The position numbers were made by a program, and so were the translations under genes. 64,000 nt of DNA from Streptomyces sp. NK08204 (lineage in GTDB: Bacteria > Actinomycetota > Actinomycetes > Streptomycetales > Streptomycetaceae): NCBI RefSeq assembly GCF_020400585.1, contig NZ_JAINVF010000005.1, positions 1-64,000 on the forward strand, written 5' to 3'. Below, piece after piece: positions 8,493 to 16,056 of this stretch (within the stretch, counting starts at the first letter, position 1; each line of letters opens with the position of its first letter). The notes beneath the pieces are model-generated. The model made no database searches, had not been told where the DNA came from, and saw nothing but the letters and a program-made list of their open reading frames with translations.

Positions 8493-9146
8493 GTGCGCAT
8501 TGGCGAGTTGAGCCGCAAGACCGGGGTGCCGGTGCCGACGATCAAGTACTACGTCCGTGAGGGCCTGCTGCCTCCGGGCGAGCTGACCAGCCCGAACCAG
8601 GCGACCTACAGCGAGGCGCATGAGCGTCGGCTGCAGCTGATTCGAGCCCTGCTGGAGGTCGGCGGCATGAAGGTGGCCGAAATCGCGGACGTACTGGCGG
8701 CCCTCGACGACCCGGAGCGCCCTCTGCACAAAGTGCTCGGCGCTGCCGCGGACCGCCTCGGCAGCGGGGACATCGAGCACGACGACGCCGAGTCGGCGGC
8801 CGCACGGGCCGTCGTCGCCGACCTCATCTCCCGGCGCGGCTGGCGCACGCACGAGTCGAACCCCGCCGCCACCGACCTGGCCAAGGTCCTCGCCGCCCTG
8901 GAGCGGTTGGGCCACGGGGCCTTTGTCGAAGTGCTCGACGACTACGCCGACGCAGCCGAGCAGGTCGCCCGCGCCGACCTCCGTTACGTGGGCCAACGGG
9001 TGGCGGTCGAGGACATGGTGGAGGCCGTGGTGGTCGGGACCGTACTGGGCGAGGCGATGTTCAGCGCGCTGCGGAGGCTGGCCCATGTGAACGCCTCGGC
9101 CGAGCTGTACGGCACGGAGGTGCCGCAGGAGCAGAAGCCGAGCTGA
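8493..9146 (+). CDS. MerR-family transcriptional regulator
   Basis: 217 aa. The N-terminal winged HTH is typical: VRIGELSRKTGVPVPTIKYY, then REGLLPPGELTSPNQATYSE, with the dimerisation helix following at about residues 70-110. The C-terminal ~110 residues are helical, with no cysteine cluster of the metal-sensing members, so the ligand is probably organic or unknown. The GTG at 8493 has GAGGAG about 10 nt upstream. Family members bind long palindromic spacers and twist DNA to activate transcription; a matching inverted repeat lies at 8387-8425. The likely target is the divergent membrane operon at 6894-8371 plus its own gene. Confidence 0.88.
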   Translation: MRIGELSRKTGVPVPTIKYYVREGLLPPGELTSPNQATYSEAHERRLQLIRALLEVGGMKVAEIADVLAALDDPERPLHKVLGAAADRLGSGDIEHDDAESAAARAVVADLISRRGWRTHESNPAATDLAKVLAALERLGHGAFVEVLDDYADAAEQVARADLRYVGQRVAVEDMVEAVVVGTVLGEAMFSALRRLAHVNASAELYGTEVPQEQKPS

Positions 9147-9429
9147 GCCGACCGAAGCTGAGCGCGAAGCGGGCTTTCTCCAAGCTCTGTGCCCGTGCGA
9201 AGGTGCTCCGGACCGGATGTCCGACCGAGCAGCTCAATACCGTGCCCGTCAGAGCGGGCACTTTGCCCACCGGCCTGCTCGCCCAGCAGTGCACCGCGGA
9301 CAGCGATGTCTCCCCAGCAGGCCGAAGGCACCGAGGCGAACCATGAGCTGCGGCGGGCGTCGTGCCGGAACCTGCGTGGGCGCTCGCGAACAGGCGGCAC
9401 CTTCTGTATGGGACGCGGTACCCGCAACT

Positions 9430-10344
9430 TCAGCGGGACAACCAGGTCAGCACCGCTGTCATCAGGTACACGACGACCGCCGCAAGCCAGACCATCAGGC
9501 GCGTCGGCCCCGAAGACCTGACCGACGCCGACGCCCACTGCTCTCCCTCCCGCGACAGCAGCGCATCCGCGAACGCCTGCGCGGTCTGGGGTCGTTCGTC
9601 AGGTTCGACGGACAGCGCAGCGCGAAGCAGTGCTTCGATGCCGTCCGGAACCCCCAGCTCCCTGGGAAGGGACGGCAACGACGTCGTCGACGCCTGCTGC
9701 GTCACCAGGACTGTGCGACCGCCCGACCCGAACGGCTTGCGTCCGGTCAACAACTCGAACGCGACGACACCGAGGGCGTACACATCGGCTCGACCGTCGA
9801 ACCCGCCCGTCTGGAAGACCTGTTCGGGCGCCATGTACGCGGGAGTGCCGGTGGTGACTGTCAGCCCCGACGCGTCGGCCAGTTGCTTCGCGCTGCCGAG
9901 GTCCGCGACAAGTACGGCGGCAGGCGTGCGGTCGGCGTCGAGCAAGAGGTTCGACGGCTTGATGTCGCGGTGGATGACGCCCGCGTCATGGAGCACCTGA
10001 ACTGCGTACCCAGCCTCGGCCGCGAGCCGGAGCGCCTCCGCGGGCCGGCAGTGCCCTGTCTTCTCGGCCAGCGTGCCGCCTCGGACGTAGTCCATGACGA
10101 AGTACGGCCGGTCGTCCTGGACGCCGACGTCGTGCACGCGCACGACACGTGGGCTGGAGATCCTGCGGAGCAGCCTCGCCTCCGCCAGGAAGCGCTGTCG
10201 TACATCGGCGTTCGACGCCCAGTTGTCGGCCAGCACCTTGACCGCGACATCGGTGTCAAGCTCGGGGTCGTATGCCTTCCAGACGGTGGCGAACGAACCG
10301 GCTCCCAGCCTGTCCTCGAGGAGATAACGACCTAGCTTCTGCAT
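9430..10344 (-). CDS. Serine/threonine protein kinase with C-terminal membrane anchor
   Basis: 304 aa. The Hanks-type kinase domain covers about residues 1-262: Gly loop GAGSFATVW, ATP lysine K36 (VAVKVLAD), catalytic loop HRDIKPSN with D127, metal-binding motif DLG (148-150) in place of DFG, and MAPEQ. A single hydrophobic helix at about 283-302 ends the protein, so there is no extracellular sensor domain, unlike PASTA or PknH kinases. It is divergent from an ECF sigma gene 108 bp away, which suggests that sigma factor, or the two exported proteins behind it, as partners. The ATG at 10344 has only a weak ribosome-binding site. Confidence 0.88.
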   Translation of the reverse strand: MQKLGRYLLEDRLGAGSFATVWKAYDPELDTDVAVKVLADNWASNADVRQRFLAEARLLRRISSPRVVRVHDVGVQDDRPYFVMDYVRGGTLAEKTGHCRPAEALRLAAEAGYAVQVLHDAGVIHRDIKPSNLLLDADRTPAAVLVADLGSAKQLADASGLTVTTGTPAYMAPEQVFQTGGFDGRADVYALGVVAFELLTGRKPFGSGGRTVLVTQQASTTSLPSLPRELGVPDGIEALLRAALSVEPDERPQTAQAFADALLSREGEQWASASVRSSGPTRLMVWLAAVVVYLMTAVLTWLSR

Positions 10345-10452
10345 GTGGCAACATTTTTCCCGGGGCGATGTGACGGATGTGGCTGGCTGTAGTCGGGAAC
10401 TTCCGTGCGACCCAGTGGGGTCCAGGTCGGACGATAGCGGGGGGACAGCAGG

Positions 10453-10998
10453 GTGCTCGAGGAGGACGAGCTGACGCACCTCGTGGCGTCTGCCCAGGCA
10501 GGTGACCGGGCGTCCCTGGACCGCCTCCTCGTCAGGCTTCGGCCCACCGTGATGCGCCGCTGCTCCCGGTTCCTTCCGCACCACGCCGACGCCGAAGAGG
10601 CCGCGCAGGACGCCCTGTTGTCCATCAGCACACATCTGCACGAGTACACCGGGCGAGGCTCGTTCCTCGGCTGGGTGACAGTGATCGCCTCGAACGCCGC
10701 CAGGTCCACGTATCGCTCGATGCGCCGACGCGCGGAGGACAGTCATGCCATCGTTCCCGACGGTGTCGATCCACGGACGACGAGCGTCATCGCGGGGACC
10801 CGCCTGGACCTGATGGAGTCGCTGGCCGCACTGGAGGAGCGGCACCCGGCTCTGGTGGAGTCCTTCGTGCTCCGCGATCTCGGAGACCTGACCTATCTTC
10901 AGGTCGCCGAGATCACCGACGCTCCTTTGGGCACGGTCAAGGACCGCATCCATCAGGCCCGTCGCTTCATGCGGGACCGTCTCGGCGGTGGCCTCTGA
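10453..10998 (+). CDS. ECF-type RNA polymerase sigma factor
   Basis: 181 aa. Region 2 (about residues 25-95) contains HADAEEAAQDALLSISTHLH and GSFLGWVTVIASNAAR. Region 4 (about 130-178) contains FVLRDLGDLTYLQVAEI with TDAPLGTVKDRIHQAR as the recognition HTH. No SnoaL-like or other C-terminal extension is present. The GTG start is preceded by GGGGGACAGCAGG. No anti-sigma factor with a zinc motif lies alongside; instead the 3' neighbour overlaps by 11 nt and encodes an exported anchored protein, and a Ser/Thr kinase is divergent. That arrangement recalls ECF groups thought to be controlled by Ser/Thr kinases; the link here is inferred. Confidence 0.88.
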   Translation: MLEEDELTHLVASAQAGDRASLDRLLVRLRPTVMRRCSRFLPHHADAEEAAQDALLSISTHLHEYTGRGSFLGWVTVIASNAARSTYRSMRRRAEDSHAIVPDGVDPRTTSVIAGTRLDLMESLAALEERHPALVESFVLRDLGDLTYLQVAEITDAPLGTVKDRIHQARRFMRDRLGGGL

Positions 10999-11806
10999 GA
11001 CGCCCCGGCTTCCCGCTCTCACCTGGCATCAGCTCGACCGCGGGCCGGGAGGTGCTGCCGTGCGTCCTCGGACGATCGTCGTCATCCTGACGGTAGCCAT
11101 CGGACTCGGCCTGTTGACCGGCCGGTTCGTCCTGCCCGCGCCCTCTGCTCCGGCCACCCCGACGGTGACGCCAGGCGCTGCGGCGTCCTCGCCAGGCAAC
11201 GGCTCTCCGACGCCGAGGCCCGCGAGTGGGCCCATGACGAACCGGCACTTGTTGACAGCGGCCGACTTCAGGAAGGTTGGTCTCTCCAAGCGCATCTACG
11301 TGCGGGATCGCGTCGGAGACGGCAACTACGCCAACGCGACCTGCGCCGGCGAGAAGACCCTCGGCGAGACGCTGGGATCGTACGGCGCGCACTTCCGCGG
11401 GTTGGTGACGAGCAAGGACACAGGCCACGGCGACCCTACCGAGGCGACGAACATCGACGATCAGGTCGCTCGCGAAGTCGCCGACGACGCCGGAAGCCGC
11501 GCACTGGCTCAGAACTACGCGGAACGCCTGCTGTTGGAGGAAGTGCCGTGCCAGAGCGAGCCCGCCACCCACTGGATCTACGGGCCGACGCACACGATTG
11601 TCGTCGCTGCGGACATCACCGCGAGTTGGATGGGTGTTTACGGCGGCGACCTGAACACCACAGGGACCGCGCCACGAGACAAGGAGCCGTGTGGCGGCGT
11701 CGCCATACTCCGCAACGGCTCGCACTACGGGGTCCTGGAGATTGATGCCTGCCTGGACACGGCTGCGACGACGCGGGTCGTCCGTGCGGCCGTGACGCGG
11801 CTCTGA
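10988..11806 (+). CDS. Membrane-anchored extracytoplasmic protein, PknH-C-like
   Basis: 272 aa. One hydrophobic helix lies at about residues 27-48 (TIVVILTVAIGLGLLTGRFV), then a Pro/Ser/Thr-rich linker of ~40 residues, then a ~190-residue outside domain with four cysteines (ATCAGEK, VPCQSEP, EPCGGV, DACLDT). The ending HWIYGPTHTIVVAAD ... GVAILRNGSHYGVLEI is shared with the next gene product. The architecture (TM, linker, domain with paired cysteines) resembles the extracellular domain of PknH-type kinases, but this is resemblance only. The GTG overlaps the sigma gene by 11 nt, indicating coupling. It may act as sensor or modulator of the kinase/sigma pair. Confidence 0.7.
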   Translation: MASETPRLPALTWHQLDRGPGGAAVRPRTIVVILTVAIGLGLLTGRFVLPAPSAPATPTVTPGAAASSPGNGSPTPRPASGPMTNRHLLTAADFRKVGLSKRIYVRDRVGDGNYANATCAGEKTLGETLGSYGAHFRGLVTSKDTGHGDPTEATNIDDQVAREVADDAGSRALAQNYAERLLLEEVPCQSEPATHWIYGPTHTIVVAADITASWMGVYGGDLNTTGTAPRDKEPCGGVAILRNGSHYGVLEIDACLDTAATTRVVRAAVTRL

Positions 11807-11830
11807 GACCACCCCGCCCCACCAGTGGAC

Positions 11831-11844
11831 GTGACACAGGTCAC
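11831..11844. promoter_or_regulatory. Crp-like palindromic site
   Basis: GTGACACAGGTCAC is a 5-bp perfect inverted repeat with a 4-nt centre. It fits the pattern GTG-N6-G-N-CAC that I recall for Streptomyces Crp. It lies 98 nt before the start of the exported protein gene at 11942. Binding is not shown. Confidence 0.35.
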
Positions 11845-11941
11845 ACCGATCCGGTAGATCGCTATCCAACATCTCCCGTACCTCCGGCATCTCCCAGATG
11901 TACGACGACGCCAACCGCGTCGCGACCAGACAGGAGATGAG

Positions 11942-12637
11942 ATGTTCGACAACCAGGCAGCCCGCAGGAAGTTCGCGCGTCGCGGTCGCACCGCAGGAAC
12001 AGCCGCCTCCGTCGGTGCCGCCCTGATAGCGGTCGGCATCGGCGCGCTTCCCGCCGCCGGCGCGGACATGAGTTCTGCGAGCCGGCAGGCGACCGCCCCT
12101 GCCGCCGCTCCTGCCCTACCCGGTCTCGGCTCCGCCGGCCTGATGCAGAGTGACGACTTCTTCCAGCAGGGCCTGGCCCCGGTCCGCGCGACGGTGGGCC
12201 TGACCGGGAAGCAAGCTCTCTCGGCATGCTCCGGGGAGCAGACGATGCGAGAACTGACCAAGGGGAAGGCTGCCGCCTATGCCGACGTGACCTGGACCTT
12301 CGACACCAAAGGCACCTCGCTGACCGAATCCGTCGCGGACGGTACCACCGACACATCGGCGGCCTCGTACGAGAAGCAGCTCGACAAACTGGTGCGCGGC
12401 TGCCAGGACGAGCCGCGGGGTCACTGGTACTACGGCAAGGGGCACACGATCACCGTCAAGGCCGGCGAGGGACGTTGGTACCCGGCCTTCAGCGGCGACG
12501 GCAAGGTTGCCGGCGGCGTCGCGGTGATCCGCAGCGGCCACAGGTTCGGCATCGTCGAACTCACCGGTCAGCCCAGCGACGACCCCGGCTACATGAAGGG
12601 CATCACCGCCGGTGCCGTCAACCGGCTGGCCGACTGA
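11942..12637 (+). CDS. Secreted protein, paralogue of the preceding gene product
   Basis: 231 aa. The N-terminus has RRKFARRGRTAG followed by a hydrophobic stretch, TAASVGAALIAVGIGAL, ending PAAGAD, which reads as a signal peptide. The mature domain carries two cysteines (LSACSGEQT and VRGCQDEP). Its ending, HWYYGKGHTITVKAGEG then GGVAVIRSGHRFGIVELTG, aligns clearly with the end of the 10988 product. It lacks the TM-plus-linker arrangement of that paralogue and two of its cysteines. The ATG has AGGAGATGAG just upstream. The paralogous pair behind an ECF sigma gene suggests a shared extracellular signal-binding role; function is otherwise unknown. Confidence 0.72.
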   Translation: MFDNQAARRKFARRGRTAGTAASVGAALIAVGIGALPAAGADMSSASRQATAPAAAPALPGLGSAGLMQSDDFFQQGLAPVRATVGLTGKQALSACSGEQTMRELTKGKAAAYADVTWTFDTKGTSLTESVADGTTDTSAASYEKQLDKLVRGCQDEPRGHWYYGKGHTITVKAGEGRWYPAFSGDGKVAGGVAVIRSGHRFGIVELTGQPSDDPGYMKGITAGAVNRLAD

Positions 12638-12753
12638 TCTGGTCCGGGCGGTTCCGGGAGCTGTTCGCGTGGGTGCTGCCCCCGTCCTGGGACCGTCCGG
12701 GTCGGCTGATGAACGTCTGGTCGGGGTTCAGAACCGGTGACGTCGGACGGCGG

Positions 12754-12830
12754 TCACGGGCCGCCGAAGCCGTGTGCCGAGAGGTCGAGCCAGTTGCCTT
12801 CCGGGTCGGGTCCATGGCCCGGTCGCTACT
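12754..12830 (-). pseudogene. Remnant of a VOC/glyoxalase-family gene (3' end)
   Basis: Reading in reverse gives [21 protein letters not shown] and then a stop. The [10 protein letters not shown] ending is typical of VOC-family (glyoxalase/bleomycin-resistance) proteins. An in-frame TAG lies only about five codons upstream, so just the last ~20 codons survive. It is a degraded fragment inside a decayed stretch. Confidence 0.55.
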
Positions 12831-12867
12831 CGGCGAAGGGGCGGTCGGAAGCATTCAGCCGGTTTCG

Positions 12868-13045
12868 GAATGCCGACGGCACCCAACGCGGACAGCACCG
12901 CAGCGCCGGAGCCGTCGACCTCGTGATGGCCGCCACGGCTGAGCTGCAGGGACTGACCCTCCTGCACCGCGACCGGGACTTCGAGTGCATCGCCGCCGTC
13001 ACCGGCCAGGCGCTCCAGTGGTACGGCCCCGAAACCGGCAACTGA
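12868..13045 (+). pseudogene. Remnant of a VapC-type PIN-domain toxin gene (3' end)
   Basis: The frame ends [20 protein letters not shown] then [20 protein letters not shown], the characteristic C-terminal half of VapC ribonucleases. It has the acidic D of AVDL and the later D-x-D-F. Nothing in the preceding sequence resembles the PIN N-terminus, no ribosome-binding site and start is evident, and no VapB antitoxin is present. It is read as a toxin gene fragment. Confidence 0.6.
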
Positions 13046-13371
13046 ACCAAGGGCAAGCGTCGGCCGGTCCGGGGAAAGCCACGACCGCCGGCCTTGCAGT
13101 GCCGAACGGGCTTTGCTCAAGCTCAGTGCACGCGCCAAACGTTCCCCGAGCAGACAACCACGGTCAACAGCAGCGATCCGACCCGCACGACCACCCGGGC
13201 AAAAGCCATCTGCGCACGTCAGAGCCGTATGGCCTGCCCAAGCGCCGTCGCTTCAGGCCGCGAAGCCATGACGGGGAACCGCGGGGAACAGCGGTCACTC
13301 ACCCAGCACGTCCACCTGTCATGACGCCGCTCCGCAGCAGGTCAGCAAGCCTGTCGAGCCCGTAGGGCCCA
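13046..13371. other. Non-coding stretch before the att-like repeat
   Basis: About 330 bp with no convincing gene on either strand. Frames here have no domain character. It contains a ~34-nt segment (13103-13136) that resembles 9163-9197 at roughly four positions in five. Confidence 0.5.
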
Positions 13372-13394
13372 AGCTTCCCCAGCTGAGAGCGCGA
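13372..13394. repeat. att-like direct repeat of tRNA-Gly
   Basis: A 23-nt segment equals tRNA-Gly positions 6646-6668 at 22 of 23 bases and is in the same orientation. The single change is A to C in the anticodon loop region. The acceptor and T arms do not follow, so this is not a functional tRNA. Its position 6.7 kb downstream of the tRNA gene fits the distal att site, or what is left of it, of an element that integrated into the tRNA. Confidence 0.65.
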
Positions 13395-13418
13395 CCGGCC
13401 CGGAGGTAGGTGGGCGTT

Positions 13419-14762
13419 TCACCTCGGCATTTCCGGTCCGGGCCATACGGCGGAGGCGTCGTCGCGGGTCGGGTCGGGCAGCCGGACCGGGCGTACGGGG
13501 ACGGTGCGGGTGCTTCCTTCCGTCACCGCCGTCCAGGGGGCGGGACGCCCCGAGTAGCACAGGGCGGTCAGGACGAAGACGCCGTCGGCGTAGACCTCGA
13601 CGTACTCGCCGATGGTGAGGATGCGCAGGGCAGCCGCGGGCTCGGGCAGAACGGTCTCGCCCAGTGGCGCGCCGGCGGATCCGGTGATCCGGAGGTTCTT
13701 GCCGTCGCAGCCGACCGCCAGGGCCGGACCGTCGTCGCCGGTGCGCAGGGTGATCTCCACGGGCCCGGAGACATCGACATCACCGACCGCGTGCAGCGTC
13801 GGCTCCCTCGTCTCCTCCAGCAGCCAGGCGTCCAGACCGGGCCACCATTCCAGGCGGGGCAGCGAACCTTCCCTTATCGCAAGGGACTTGGGCTGGGCCA
13901 GCATGCCCCGGCACCGGTCGCCCGAGTCCGTCAGGTCCACCTGACGAGGCGTGGTGTGCAGGACGACGCGGGAGCCGTCGGGAGCGGCGATGACGCGCGG
14001 GGCGTACGAGCCGGTCGGGCCCAGCGGACCACGCCGGGTCCACGGCCCCCTCAGCCTCGGCGCCGTCCACGCCTCGAAACCGCGCGTCGCGCCGATCGAA
14101 CCGATCAGCAACCAGCTTCCGTCGTCGAGGCGTTCCAGGACCGGGCACTCCAACTCGTCCACGTCGCCCGGCGAGATGAGCGGCGGGTGGACCGTCCAGT
14201 GCTCCAGATCGTCCGAGGTCGCCCACGCCACACAGCCGCTGACCTCCACGGGCAGGGAGGCGTCGGCCGCACACACGACCATGACCCAGCCGTCCGACTC
14301 GTCGTCGCGTACGACGAACGGGTCGCGCCAGCCCATGCGTTCGCCGGTGCGGTACCAGCGGGCGTCCGCCTCGACGACGGGGCCGCTGCCGTGGCGGCGC
14401 CAGCCGGTGCCGTCGGTGCGGTCGGAGTACGCCAGCCCTATCGACTGCAACGGCCAGCCGCCCGCCGTCAGTCCGCTCACACCCGTGTAGAACATCGCCA
14501 TTCCGTCGCCGTACGGGACGGGGTGCATGGTCCACACCGCTTGCTGGTCGAAACGGCCGGGCAGGCCGTTGCCGAAGGCGGTGCCCTCGGGCCGCCAGGC
14601 GACCAGGTCGGTGGAGGTGGCCCTGCCGTACGAGGTCTCCATCCTCAGGTGGTCGAACTCGCTCGTCCACGGGCCCTGCAGGTGCAGCACCGCGTAGGTG
14701 CCGTCGCCGTCGCGGAGCAGGGCGAAGTCGTTCACGCACAGGCCGGGCGGGGCGTATCGCAT
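13419..14762 (-). CDS. Glycoside hydrolase family 32-like beta-fructosidase
   Basis: 447 aa. A five-bladed propeller covers about residues 1-300 and a beta-sandwich ending follows. GH32 landmarks are CVNDFALL (nucleophile Asp in the N-D motif), GWRDPFV (R-D-P) and DELECPVL (E-C-P, acid/base Glu). The N-terminal motif differs from the usual NDPNG, so substrate specificity is uncertain. There is no signal peptide, so it probably hydrolyses sucrose or short fructans after import. I chose the ATG at 14762, with ACAGGAA 8 nt upstream; an ATG at 14798 falls inside an operator-like sequence. It is divergent from a LacI regulator and a sugar ABC importer. Confidence 0.82.
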   Translation of the reverse strand: MRYAPPGLCVNDFALLRDGDGTYAVLHLQGPWTSEFDHLRMETSYGRATSTDLVAWRPEGTAFGNGLPGRFDQQAVWTMHPVPYGDGMAMFYTGVSGLTAGGWPLQSIGLAYSDRTDGTGWRRHGSGPVVEADARWYRTGERMGWRDPFVVRDDESDGWVMVVCAADASLPVEVSGCVAWATSDDLEHWTVHPPLISPGDVDELECPVLERLDDGSWLLIGSIGATRGFEAWTAPRLRGPWTRRGPLGPTGSYAPRVIAAPDGSRVVLHTTPRQVDLTDSGDRCRGMLAQPKSLAIREGSLPRLEWWPGLDAWLLEETREPTLHAVGDVDVSGPVEITLRTGDDGPALAVGCDGKNLRITGSAGAPLGETVLPEPAAALRILTIGEYVEVYADGVFVLTALCYSGRPAPWTAVTEGSTRTVPVRPVRLPDPTRDDASAVWPGPEMPR

Positions 14763-14854
14763 GCACAGTTCCTGTCGGCTCACAGCGCTCAAACGCATGC
14801 GCTGACCAATGACCTCGAAGGTCTCACTTGAGAATCGGCCCCAGTAAAACTGAA

Positions 14855-14868
14855 CGCAAACGCTTGCG
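14855..14868. promoter_or_regulatory. LacI-family operator
   Basis: CGCAAACGCTTGCG is a near-perfect 14-bp palindrome with the central CG typical of LacI/GalR operators. It lies midway between the divergent GH32 and lacI genes. A second, weaker copy containing TCAAACGCATGCGC lies at about 14789-14802, close to the GH32 start. It is the probable target of the regulator at 14943. Confidence 0.75.
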
Positions 14869-14942
14869 CAACAGCGAGGTCCGGCTTACGGTCACGTCAC
14901 CGCCAGGTCACACCGATGTGAAACAGACGGGAGAAATGCGCT

Positions 14943-15962
14943 GTGACGGTCAGCATCACCGATGTCGCCCACGCCGCTGGAGTCTCGGCGTCCACCGTGT
15001 CCCGCGCCCTGCGCGGCCAGCCGGGTGTCTCCGACGAGGTGCGCGCGCACATCACGGCCGTCGCCGCACAGCTCGGCTATACGGCGTCCCGTTCGGCGTC
15101 CAGCCTGGCCAGCGGGCGCACCTTCACCATCGGGGTCGTGGTGCCGTACGTGGGCCGCTGGTTCTTCGGCACCGTGCTGGACGCGGCCGAGCACGTGTTC
15201 AGCGCCGCCGGGTACGACGTCCTGCTGTACAACCTGGGTTCGCCGGAGTCACGCAAGCGTTTCTTCACCAAGATGCCGGTCCGCAAGCGGGTGGACGCGG
15301 TGCTGTCGCTGCTCATCCCCGACGAGGAGGAGTCGGCGGCGCTGCGTTCGCTCGGAGTGCCGCTGGCCAGCACGGTCGGCGGCGCCCGCCCCGGCTTCAC
15401 CGTCGTCGGCATCGACGACCACGCCGGTGCGGAGAGCGCCGTACGGCATCTGGTGAACCTCGGCCACCGCCGGATCGGCATGATCAGCGGGTCGAGCGGG
15501 CCGCAGCACTGGACCACGCCCGTCGCGCGTCGCCAGGCGTACCTGGACGTACTGGCCGACGCCGGAATCGCACACGACCCCGCCCTGGAGGCGGACGGCG
15601 ACTACACCATCGAGGGCGGCGAGCGGGCCATGACCGAGCTGCTGGCCGCCTCCCGGCCACCGACCGCCGTGTTCGCGCAGTCCGACGAGATGGCGATGGG
15701 CGCGTTGCGCGCGCTCAGGAGGCATCGGCTCCGGGTGCCGGACGACGTGTCCGTGGTCGGCTTCGACGACCACGAGCTGTCCGACGTGCTCGGGCTGACC
15801 ACCGTCGCCCAGCCGGTGGCCGGCCAGGGCGCCGAGGCCGCCCGGCTGCTGCTGCACCAGCTCGACGGGCCGGACGCGGACCGGCCCGGGCATGTGCAGA
15901 TGCCCATCCGTCTCGTCCTGCGCGAGACCACCGCACCGCCGCGCCCGCGCGGCCCCCAGTAG
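14943..15962 (+). CDS. LacI-family transcriptional regulator
   Basis: 339 aa. The N-terminal HTH is VSITDVAHAAGVSASTVSRAL with the hinge helix SRSASSLASGRT. The periplasmic-binding-protein-like sugar domain spans about residues 60-330, with FTIGVVVPYVGRWFFG, the FAQSDEMAMGALRAL segment and VSVVGFDDHELSDVLGLTTV. The GTG at 14943 has GGGAG at correct distance. Members usually repress until a sugar or sugar phosphate binds. The gene precedes the importer genes and faces the GH32 gene, so it very likely controls both through the palindrome at 14855-14868. Confidence 0.92.
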   Translation: MTVSITDVAHAAGVSASTVSRALRGQPGVSDEVRAHITAVAAQLGYTASRSASSLASGRTFTIGVVVPYVGRWFFGTVLDAAEHVFSAAGYDVLLYNLGSPESRKRFFTKMPVRKRVDAVLSLLIPDEEESAALRSLGVPLASTVGGARPGFTVVGIDDHAGAESAVRHLVNLGHRRIGMISGSSGPQHWTTPVARRQAYLDVLADAGIAHDPALEADGDYTIEGGERAMTELLAASRPPTAVFAQSDEMAMGALRALRRHRLRVPDDVSVVGFDDHELSDVLGLTTVAQPVAGQGAEAARLLLHQLDGPDADRPGHVQMPIRLVLRETTAPPRPRGPQ

Positions 15963-16056
15963 CTCCTCTACGGCCGTCAGGCCGCCAGACCCCGCTCCCC
16001 CACGCCGGAAAGCACCGGCGCACCTCGACCCCCTCGCACCGCACGGAGGCACCACC

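Noticed and set aside
9217-10335. Forward frame across the kinase gene
   Set aside because: Antisense shadow; the reverse strand carries all kinase motifs.
13372-13394. Second tRNA-Gly gene
   Set aside because: Only the anticodon arm and variable-region part are present; acceptor, D and T arms are missing.
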